From the NCBI RefSeq assembly GCF_002014965.1, contig NZ_MUXT01000008.1, positions 86,753 to 150,752 of the forward strand: a DNA stretch of 64,000 bases, in the 5' to 3' direction. Both the position numbers and the translations under genes were made by a program. This DNA comes from Moraxella canis. Its GTDB lineage: Bacteria > Pseudomonadota > Gammaproteobacteria > Pseudomonadales > Moraxellaceae. Below the pieces are notes generated by a model, which saw only the letters and a list, made by a program, of their open reading frames with translations, searched no databases and was not told the origin of the DNA. Below, piece after piece: positions 57,013 through 64,000 of the stretch (its first letter is position 1; each line of letters opens with the position of its first letter).

Positions 57013-59328
57013 ATGGAAAATCCAATGGATAATACAGCAAAGCCGATGTTTGAGCGATTGTGCGTGATCGGTCTGGGGCTGATTGGCGCATCGTTTGTGC
57101 AAGCGGTGCATAATGCCAATCATCGGCTTGATACCCCTTTGGTCGGTCAAATCACAGCCGCAGATACCAACCAAAAAAGCATCGATGATGCGCTGGCAGC
57201 AGGCGTGATTTCAAGTGGCAGTACGGATGTTTTGAGTGCAGTTGTCGGCTGTGATTTGGTATTGATTGCCACGCCTGTCAAAAGCATCTACCCAATCATG
57301 AAACTGCTAAAGCACGCGATAGATTTGGGTGCTTTACCAAGCCATGCCATCATCACAGATGTGGGCAGTACCAAAGTATCAGTCGCTCAAGCTGCTGATG
57401 AGATTTTTGGTGCGCACCATCATTTTATTGGCGGGCATCCGATTGCGGGTGCAGAGAGATCAGGGTTTGATGCACGAAACGGCGAGCTTTTTGTGCAGCA
57501 TAAAATGATTTTATGCCCAAGCGCTGACAGTCAGGCAAGTGATCTTGCCAAGATTACCAAAATATGGCAGGCGATCGGTGCTGAGGTCATGCAAATGAGC
57601 GCGTCACGCCATGATGAGATTCTGGCTTATACCAGTCATTTGCCGCATTTGCTTGCTTTTAGTTTGACGCATCAGCTAGCCAGTCATGACGATAATTTGG
57701 ATATTTTTCGTTATGCAGCGGGCGGATTTAGGGATTTTAGCCGTATTGCCGCCAGCCATCCGGTGATGTGGCATGATATTTTTATCGCCAATAAGCCTGC
57801 GCTTTTAAATTCATTGGATGAATTTGTGAGTCATTTACAAGAGTTTCGCCAAATCATCGATCAAGAAGACTCTGAAAAATTACTCGATTGGCTCGCCACC
57901 GCGCGCCATGCTCGTCGTCATTTTGGGCATATGCTCGCCAAAAAACCAATGCATAAACCTAACGTTATTATTACTCCAGATGCCATCAAGGATACTATTA
58001 TGAGTCAAAGCTATCACATTCGACCACAAAACGCCATCTCAGGCGTGATTAGCGTACCAGGGGATAAGTCGATTTCGCACCGCTCAATCATGTTTGGCTC
58101 ACTGGCTGATGGCGTCACTCATGTGACAGGATTTTTGCAGGGCGAAGATGCGCTAGCGACGCTACAAGCATTTGCTGATATGGGTGTTAAGATTGAGCGA
58201 GATGGCGATAAAGTCACCATTTATGGCGTCGGTATCGATGGTCTAAAAGCGCCAAAAGCCCCGCTGTATATGGGTAACTCAGGCACCAGTATGCGCTTGC
58301 TGGCAGGGATTTTATCCGCTCAAGCCTTTGACAGCGTGATGACAGGCGATGTCAGTTTGTCCAAGCGTCCAATGGAGCGAGTGGCTGCACCACTGCGCGA
58401 TATGGGTGCCAAAATCCAATCAACAGGCGAAAAAGGCACGGCGCCATTATCCATTACAGGCTCACAAACGCTACATAGCATCGATTATCAGCTACCTGTC
58501 GCTTCTGCCCAAATTAAATCTTGTCTAATTTTGGCAAGTCTGTGGGCTGAGGGGACAACCACCATCACCGAGCCAGAAGTGAGCCGAGATCATACCGAGC
58601 GTATGCTGAATGCTTTTGGCTATCCTGTGCAAGTTGATGGGCGTAAAATCAGCGTGATGGGCGGCGGTAGGCTGACTGCTACAGATATTATTGTGCCAGC
58701 GGACATCTCCAGTGCAGCGTTCTTTATGGTGCTGGGTGCCATTGGTGGCGGTGAAGGGCTAACTATCGAAAAAGTGGGCATGAACCCAACGCGCACAGGC
58801 GTCATTGATATTTTAAAATTGATGGGCGCCGATATCACAGTGGCGAACGAAACTGTGGTGGGCGGCGAGCCGATTGCTGATATTACGGTACGACCTTCTG
58901 ATTTGTATGGCATTGACATACCAGAGCATCTGGTGCCGCTTGCGATTGATGAATTTCCTGTATTATTCATCGCAGCAAGCTGCGCCCATGGCATGACCAA
59001 GCTGACTGGTGCAAAAGAGCTGAGAGTCAAAGAGTCAGATCGCATTCAAGTGATGGCAGATGGCTTGGCGACGCTTGGCGTTGATTCGGAAGTGCTAGAA
59101 GACGGGATCATCATCCAAGGCAAGGGTATCAAAGGCGAGAAAAACGCCATCTTTGGCGGCGGCGTGATCGAAAGCCATCATGATCATCGAATCGCGATGA
59201 GCTTTGCTGTGGCAAGTAGCCGCGCCACAGATGACATCATCATTCAGGGCACCGAAACGGTCAATACCAGTTTCCCAAATTTTGCCGAACTTGCCAATCG
59301 CGTCGGTCTTGCGATTGAAGTAAAATAA
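57013..59328 (+). CDS. tyrA-aroA: Fused prephenate dehydrogenase / 5-enolpyruvylshikimate-3-phosphate synthase
   Basis: A 771-residue bifunctional enzyme. The N-terminal TyrA part (1-325) has the Rossmann motif VIGLGLIGAS, TDVGSTK and GGHPIAGAERSG. The C-terminal AroA part (from 330) has PGDKSISHRSIMFGSL, GNSGTSMRLLAGIL, SRDHTERML and KESDRI. The fusion is known in Acinetobacter, Pseudomonas and relatives. An internal AAGGA and ATG at 58000 sit exactly at the domain joint and could start free AroA (442 residues). Confidence 0.96.
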   Translation: MENPMDNTAKPMFERLCVIGLGLIGASFVQAVHNANHRLDTPLVGQITAADTNQKSIDDALAAGVISSGSTDVLSAVVGCDLVLIATPVKSIYPIMKLLKHAIDLGALPSHAIITDVGSTKVSVAQAADEIFGAHHHFIGGHPIAGAERSGFDARNGELFVQHKMILCPSADSQASDLAKITKIWQAIGAEVMQMSASRHDEILAYTSHLPHLLAFSLTHQLASHDDNLDIFRYAAGGFRDFSRIAASHPVMWHDIFIANKPALLNSLDEFVSHLQEFRQIIDQEDSEKLLDWLATARHARRHFGHMLAKKPMHKPNVIITPDAIKDTIMSQSYHIRPQNAISGVISVPGDKSISHRSIMFGSLADGVTHVTGFLQGEDALATLQAFADMGVKIERDGDKVTIYGVGIDGLKAPKAPLYMGNSGTSMRLLAGILSAQAFDSVMTGDVSLSKRPMERVAAPLRDMGAKIQSTGEKGTAPLSITGSQTLHSIDYQLPVASAQIKSCLILASLWAEGTTTITEPEVSRDHTERMLNAFGYPVQVDGRKISVMGGGRLTATDIIVPADISSAAFFMVLGAIGGGEGLTIEKVGMNPTRTGVIDILKLMGADITVANETVVGGEPIADITVRPSDLYGIDIPEHLVPLAIDEFPVLFIAASCAHGMTKLTGAKELRVKESDRIQVMADGLATLGVDSEVLEDGIIIQGKGIKGEKNAIFGGGVIESHHDHRIAMSFAVASSRATDDIIIQGTETVNTSFPNFAELANRVGLAIEVK

Positions 59329-59362
59329 TCCATTCGCTGATTGATCGATAACGGTAATCTCT

Positions 59363-60250
59363 ATGGCAAAAACTGTCACGACCACACCGAAAGGTTTGCT
59401 TACAGCGCTGTCAGCCTTTTTGATTTGGGGCTGTTTTCCGCTGTATTTTAAAGAGCTGACAGAATACGATGCCATCGAAATCATCGTTCATCGCGTGGTT
59501 TGGACTTTTGTTGTACTGCTTGGGATCATCGTGATCACAAGGCGCTTTAGTTGGATCAGTCAAATCAAAGAGCAGCCGAAATGGCTGCTTTTAACCTTTG
59601 TTGCTTCTGTTTTAATCGCAACCAACTGGCTGGTTTATGTGTGGGCAGTGACGCACGATCAGGTGCTTGAAGCAAGCTTGGGCTACTTTATCCATCCTTT
59701 GGTGGGCGTCCTGTTTTCGATGCTGATTTTCAAAGAAAAGCTGCGTCCGATGCAAACAATCGCCGTGCTACTGGCTTTTATTGCCGTTGGTATTCAGATC
59801 GTATGGATGGGCGGGCTGCCATGGGTGAGCATGCTGCTACCGCTGTCGTGGGGATTTTATGGCGTCATTCAAAGACAAACGCCTTTTGATGCGCTTGATG
59901 GGCTATTTCTTGAGACGGCGCTGCTTGTGCCTGTCTCGCTGATTTGGCTGCAGTTTGCCCATGTTGCCAGCTCATCCATGGCGTTTTGGGTATCATCTGA
60001 GATTTGGCTTTTGATGTTAGCAGGTCCTGTGACATTGGTGCCGCTGCTTTTATATAATATATCGACCAAACTGGTACAGTTTAATACCTTGTCTTTTTTA
60101 AATTACCTAACGCCAAGCTTGATATTTTTATTTGCTGTTTTTTATTATCATGAGCCTTTTGATGCCAAGCGATTGCTGGTTTTTGCATTGATTTGGGTGG
60201 GGCTTTTGATCTTTAGCGTGGATATGTTTAAAAATAAAAAAGGAGTGTGA
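59363..60250 (+). CDS. rarD: RarD-type EamA/DMT transporter
   Basis: A 295-residue membrane protein with about ten hydrophobic helices. FLIWGCFPLYFKEL at the N-terminus and HRVVWTFVVLLGI are RarD hallmarks, as is YVWAVTHDQVLEASLGYFI. Substrate of RarD is unknown (named from an early chloramphenicol-related annotation). It directly adjoins folB (stop to start with no gap). Confidence 0.92.
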   Translation: MAKTVTTTPKGLLTALSAFLIWGCFPLYFKELTEYDAIEIIVHRVVWTFVVLLGIIVITRRFSWISQIKEQPKWLLLTFVASVLIATNWLVYVWAVTHDQVLEASLGYFIHPLVGVLFSMLIFKEKLRPMQTIAVLLAFIAVGIQIVWMGGLPWVSMLLPLSWGFYGVIQRQTPFDALDGLFLETALLVPVSLIWLQFAHVASSSMAFWVSSEIWLLMLAGPVTLVPLLLYNISTKLVQFNTLSFLNYLTPSLIFLFAVFYYHEPFDAKRLLVFALIWVGLLIFSVDMFKNKKGV

Positions 60251-60610
60251 ATGAGTGATATTGTATTTATCCAAGGGCTTAAAATTGATACTGTCATTGG
60301 CGTCTATGCTTGGGAGCGTGCCATCAAACAAAGGCTCATTATCGATGCACAGATGGTTTGTGATATGACGCGCGCCATCGCCGATGATGATGTGGCGCAT
60401 GTGATTAACTACAAAACAGTCTGTGAGGATATCGAAAAGCTGTGCCATGAGATGCAGGCCGAGCTTTTGGAGACTTTGGCGGATAGAATTGCACACCATG
60501 TTTTGACCCATTATCCATGCCGCGAGATCACGCTGACCATACATAAACCCAATGCCATTAAACAAGCCGATAGTGTGGGCGTTAAAATCATCCGCAGGGC
60601 AGGCGCATGA
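60251..60610 (+). CDS. folB: Dihydroneopterin aldolase
   Basis: A 119-residue folate synthesis enzyme. DIVFIQGLKIDTVIGVYAWER is the classic opening, with the catalytic Lys later in TIHKPNAI. INYKTVCEDIEKLC is also typical. GGAGTG lies 4 bases before the ATG. It overlaps folK by 4 bases. Confidence 0.95.
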   Translation: MSDIVFIQGLKIDTVIGVYAWERAIKQRLIIDAQMVCDMTRAIADDDVAHVINYKTVCEDIEKLCHEMQAELLETLADRIAHHVLTHYPCREITLTIHKPNAIKQADSVGVKIIRRAGA

Positions 60611-61038
60611 GTAGTCAAGCAAGTGTCAATGAGCTTGTCATCGCTTTGGGTAGTAATCATAACGCCCAAGCCGCATTTACTTGCGCCATCAAAGCGCTTG
60701 AAGAGCTTGGACAAGTGATGCTGTCAGAAGTCATCTGCGGAAAAGATTTCACTGGGCGCAGTCAGCGCATTTATCATAATGCTTGTGCTTATATTGTGCT
60801 GACAAAAGCCATGCAATATGCAGACATCGAACAAAAGCTGAAACAAATTGAACGTCGCTGTGGACGCAATCCTGCCAAAAAATGTGCCGAATATGATTAT
60901 GAGGTGGTGATGGATTTGGATATTTTAGCGGTGCGTTTTGATGAAGAGTGGCAGATGAATTTGGCACGACTACCGCTAAAAAGCCATGATTTGTCAGGTG
61001 TAGAACAAGTGGCAATATTTTTATTAGACCAAATATAG
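60607..61038 (+). CDS. folK: FolK-like 6-hydroxymethyl-7,8-dihydropterin pyrophosphokinase
   Basis: The 143-residue product starts VNELVIALGSNHNAQAAF, the HPPK signature, and shows YDYEVVMDLDILAV in place of the usual R-x-x-R-x-x-D-x-D-I-L motif. The Mg-binding D-x-D is retained (MDLDIL). It is shorter than E. coli FolK (159) and the Arg-rich loop is changed, so activity is probable but not certain. It lies in a rarD-folB-folK unit. Confidence 0.82.
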   Translation: MSSQASVNELVIALGSNHNAQAAFTCAIKALEELGQVMLSEVICGKDFTGRSQRIYHNACAYIVLTKAMQYADIEQKLKQIERRCGRNPAKKCAEYDYEVVMDLDILAVRFDEEWQMNLARLPLKSHDLSGVEQVAIFLLDQI

Positions 61039-61519
61039 CTGATACAGATCCATTCTGCTCATCAAAATCATTTCAACAGCTAAATCATCAGCGATCACTG
61101 ATCCATTAAAGTGAACCATTGATAATCATCGCTGTCATCCATCTTTTAAGCTTATTCAATAAAATCCATATAAAACTGCGATGGCTTAGTGATGGGTCTG
61201 GCGGCGATAAGCTGTACAGCCGCTCAAGCGAAGGTGGGTTTGGTTAATGGCTTTTAAAAGATATGCTTGATCCGTCCTAATCATATTGACAAGCTCTGCA
61301 ATGGGTATTAATTTTTGATTAATCCCACTATTTTTTTAATAAATGAAACTGGCATCGATATTTATTTTTTTGAATAAACTTTTGGTAAAAATCCTTTTAT
61401 AATAAACCAAGAATATTTGTATATTGAACTTGTTTCAATAGGTTGCATGGGCAGGCAGCTGCTTGTGTGTCATATTCCACCATGAGTAATGGATGGGCAA
61501 TTTTATCAGGGTAATTTCA
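61039..61519. other. Intergenic region folK-aceE
   Basis: 480 bp without a recognisable gene. TATAAT at about 61400 is a -10 candidate for aceE with no good -35. An 11-codon frame (61482-61514, MSNGWAILSG) ends in the aceE ribosome-binding region. I saw no PdhR-type operator. GC content drops around 61300-61440. Confidence 0.5.
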
Positions 61520-64000
61520 ATGACAAAATATTATAACGATCCCGATCACATCGAAACCCAAGAGTGGCTTGATGCTTTTGAATCGGTCATCAAAAATGCG
61601 GACAAAGATCGTGCACAGTTTTTATTAAAAGCACTGTATAACATGGCTGTTCAAGAAGGCTTGCCATTCAACCGCCTGGACACCGCGTATATCAATACCA
61701 TTCCTGTTGAAGATGAGCCGACTTATCCTGGCGATTTGCACATGGAGCGTAAAATTCGTGCGCTGATCCGTTATAACGCCTTAGCCATGGTCATGCGCGC
61801 CAATCAAAATAGCGATGAGCTTGGCGGACATTTGGCGACTTTTGCCTCATCAGCGACACTGTATGAGACGGGCTTTAACCATTTTTGGCGTGCGCCTAGC
61901 GAAAACCACGGTGGTGATGTGATTTATTATCAAGGTCATGGTGCACCGGGGATGTACGCGCGCTCATTCCTGGAAGGTCGCCTGTCTGAAGAGCAGCTGA
62001 TTAATTTTCGCCGCGAAGTTGATGGTAAGGGCTTATCAAGCTACCCACACCCTTATTTGATGCCAGATTATTGGCAGTTCCCAACGGTATCTATGGGCTT
62101 GGGTCCTTTGATGTCAATTTATCAAGCTCGCAACCAAAAATATCTGACCAATCGTGGTCTGATCAAGGACGAAGATCGTAAAGTCTGGGCGTTCTTGGGT
62201 GATGGCGAGACTGATGAGCCTGAAAGCTTGGGGGCAATCTCCATGGCAGGGCGTGAAAAACTGGACAATCTCATCTGGGTTATCAACTGTAATTTGCAAC
62301 GCTTAGATGGTCCTGTGCGTGGTAATGGTAAAATTATCCAAGAGCTTGAGTCGGTATTCCGCGGTGCAGGCTGGCGAGTGATTAAAGTTATTTGGGGTGA
62401 TCATTGGGATTCACTACTTGCCAAAGATACATCAGGCGCGCTCAAAAAACGCATGGAAGAAGTGGTTGATGGGGAGTATCAGCTGTACGAAGCACGCGAT
62501 GGCGCCTTTGTTCGTAAAGAATTTTTTGGCAAGTATCCTGAGCTTGAAGAGATGGCAAAAGATTTCAGCGATGAAGAGATCATGCGCTTAAATCGCGGTG
62601 GCCACGACCCCAAAAAAGTCTATGCCGCCTATGCTGAAGCCATGAAAGCCAAAGGTCAGCCGACGGTGATTTTGGTGAAGACAGTCAAAGGCTATGGTCT
62701 GTCTACCCAGATTCAAGCGGTCAATAAAGCCCACCAAATCAAAAAAATTGACGAAAGCGGCTTAAAATATTTCCGCGATCGTTTCGATTTGCCATTGACC
62801 GACGAACAGCTTAAAGAATTACCTTTTTATCGTCCAAGCGAAGACTCAGCCGAATATAAATATCTGATGGGTCGCCGAGAGGCTTTGGGTGGTCATCTGC
62901 CATCTCGTCGTAGCGGCCATATTCCACTTGAGATTCCTGAGCTTTCGGTATTTGACCAAGTCCTACAAGGCTCAAAAGGCAAAGAGCAATCAACCACCAT
63001 GGTGTTTGTGCGTTTATTGTCAGCTCTACTAAAAGACAAAGGCTTAAATAAGCATGTTGTACCGATTGTCCCTGATGAGGCGCGCACCTTCGGTCTAGAA
63101 GGGATGTTCCGTCAGTTGGGTATCTATTCGTCAGTAGGTCAAAACTATGTTGCCGAAGATGCTGATGCTTTGATGGGCTATCGTGAAGCCAAAGATGGTC
63201 ACATGCTAGAAGAAGGCATCAATGAAGCAGGTGCCATGAGCGCATGGATCGCCTTATCAACCAGCTATTCGGTCAATGCGCTACCGATGATTCCGATGTA
63301 TATTTATTACTCAATGTTCGGTTTTCAGCGCGTCGGCGATTTGGCATGGGCGGCGGGGGACTGTCAGGCTCAAGGATTTTTATTTGGTGCCACAGCAGGG
63401 CGTACCACGCTGAATGGCGAAGGCTTGCAGCACCAAGATGGTCATAGCCACATCTTATTTGGCACCGTGCCAAACTGCGTGACCTATGATCCATGCTATG
63501 GTTATGAGCTGGCTGTTGTCATGCATGATGGGTTACGTCGTATGTATGCCCAGGGTGAGCGCGTTTATTATTACATTACTTTGATGAATGAAAACTACGA
63601 ACATCCTGCCATGCCTGAAGGTGTTGAAGAGGGCATTAAGCGCGGTATGTATCTATTAAAAGATAATGGCTCAACCCAAGTTCAGCTACTGGGTTCTGGC
63701 GTGATTTTACGTGAAGTTGAAAAAGCGGCGCAAATCCTTCAAGATGAATTTGGCATCACTGCTAACGTTTGGAGTGTGACCAGCTTTAATGAACTGACTC
63801 GTGACGGCATGGCGTGTGACGACTACAATCGCCTGCATCCAACCGCTGATCAAAAAACCCCATGGGTGACCAGTCAGCTGGCGCCGCACAAAGGCATCGT
63901 GGTGGCTGCGACAGATTATATGCGTAATTATTCAGAACAAATCCGTGGATGGCTGCCTGACTCGCGTCCATATGTGACTTTGGGCACCGATGGCTTTGGG
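61520..64000 (+). CDS. aceE: Pyruvate dehydrogenase E1 component (3' end beyond window)
   Basis: Homodimeric-type E1 that decarboxylates pyruvate with thiamine diphosphate. The open frame has 827 codons in the window and no stop; E. coli AceE has 887, so about 60 are missing. ETQEWLDAFESVIKN opens it; the TPP motif begins GDGETDEPESLG near residue 227 and ends NCNLQRLDGPVRGNG. AGGG lies 8 bases before the ATG. aceF is expected downstream. Confidence 0.97.
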   Translation, partial: MTKYYNDPDHIETQEWLDAFESVIKNADKDRAQFLLKALYNMAVQEGLPFNRLDTAYINTIPVEDEPTYPGDLHMERKIRALIRYNALAMVMRANQNSDELGGHLATFASSATLYETGFNHFWRAPSENHGGDVIYYQGHGAPGMYARSFLEGRLSEEQLINFRREVDGKGLSSYPHPYLMPDYWQFPTVSMGLGPLMSIYQARNQKYLTNRGLIKDEDRKVWAFLGDGETDEPESLGAISMAGREKLDNLIWVINCNLQRLDGPVRGNGKIIQELESVFRGAGWRVIKVIWGDHWDSLLAKDTSGALKKRMEEVVDGEYQLYEARDGAFVRKEFFGKYPELEEMAKDFSDEEIMRLNRGGHDPKKVYAAYAEAMKAKGQPTVILVKTVKGYGLSTQIQAVNKAHQIKKIDESGLKYFRDRFDLPLTDEQLKELPFYRPSEDSAEYKYLMGRREALGGHLPSRRSGHIPLEIPELSVFDQVLQGSKGKEQSTTMVFVRLLSALLKDKGLNKHVVPIVPDEARTFGLEGMFRQLGIYSSVGQNYVAEDADALMGYREAKDGHMLEEGINEAGAMSAWIALSTSYSVNALPMIPMYIYYSMFGFQRVGDLAWAAGDCQAQGFLFGATAGRTTLNGEGLQHQDGHSHILFGTVPNCVTYDPCYGYELAVVMHDGLRRMYAQGERVYYYITLMNENYEHPAMPEGVEEGIKRGMYLLKDNGSTQVQLLGSGVILREVEKAAQILQDEFGITANVWSVTSFNELTRDGMACDDYNRLHPTADQKTPWVTSQLAPHKGIVVAATDYMRNYSEQIRGWLPDSRPYVTLGTDGFG

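Noticed and set aside
61380..61420. A PdhR operator upstream of aceE
   Set aside because: TTTGGT and AACCAA occur but with far too wide a spacing to match the PdhR palindrome.
61482..61514. An 11-codon leader ORF before aceE
   Set aside because: No ribosome-binding site, no recognisable pattern, and short frames like this are expected by chance.

Overview
The window is a chromosomal stretch of a Gram-negative gamma-proteobacterium, most likely a Moraxellaceae member of the Moraxella/Psychrobacter/Acinetobacter type. The evidence is the fused tyrA-aroA gene, a FadL/OMP E-like outer membrane protein, a stand-alone rnfB, the accB-accC arrangement and an AT-leaning base composition. The species call is inference. 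I saw no rRNA, tRNA, CRISPR array, prophage or insertion sequence. The only structural RNA found is the SRP RNA.

Layout, left to right. 1-5 kb: a small lipoprotein, an alpha/beta hydrolase, zapE, a nitroreductase, gpsA, sixA and the SRP RNA (ffs). 5-15.6 kb, minus strand: ybeY-phoH, accC-accB, the ybaB-recR-rnd-LOG operon, nrdA with an NrdR operator pair, and rluB. 15.7-24.7 kb, minus strand: trpG-trpD-trpC running into trpS-scpA-scpB, then uup, an LpxL/HtrB-like acyltransferase and panD. 24.8-32 kb: slyX, a FadL-like porin, an L,D-transpeptidase, a SIMPL protein, argF, a FabH-like synthase and a flavodoxin-like protein. 32-40.4 kb, mostly plus strand: a GYF/RDD membrane protein, ung, tadA, cmk, rpsA, ihfB, lapA and pyrF, then queC on the minus strand and marC. 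40.4-47.7 kb, minus strand: a tight six-gene operon (rnhA-dnaQ-dnaQ fusion, nudC, rnfB, a DUF2868-like membrane protein, yciI, mnmC). 47.8-55.7 kb: a TrmB-like methyltransferase and a TIGR03862 flavoprotein on the plus strand, then an ABC1 kinase, purD, an FAH-family hydrolase, an alpha/beta hydrolase, rubredoxin and transaldolase on the minus strand. 55.9-64 kb, plus strand: pheA, tyrA-aroA, rarD, folB, folK, and aceE cut by the window end.

The most unusual object is the 675-residue protein at 45675-47702. It is an RNase HI followed by two complete DnaQ (Pol III epsilon) 3'-5' exonuclease domains in one chain. Both exonuclease copies keep every catalytic residue. They are exactly 243 residues apart and about 70% identical by hand count, and a 3' tract of about 125 bp is far more similar than the rest, which suggests gene conversion. 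Other points of interest are a terminator-like hairpin wedged between the pyrF promoter and its start codon, a paired NrdR operator over the nrdA promoter with no nrdB nearby, an internal ribosome-binding site and start codon at the tyrA/aroA fusion joint, a FadL-like porin with an insertion of about 105 residues, and a TrpG with an unusual Cys in its N-terminal signature.

Most of the window is core metabolism: aromatic amino acids, tryptophan, folate, nucleotides, fatty acid initiation, translation and chromosome segregation. Transcription units are usually closed by clear intrinsic terminators, often bidirectional between convergent genes.
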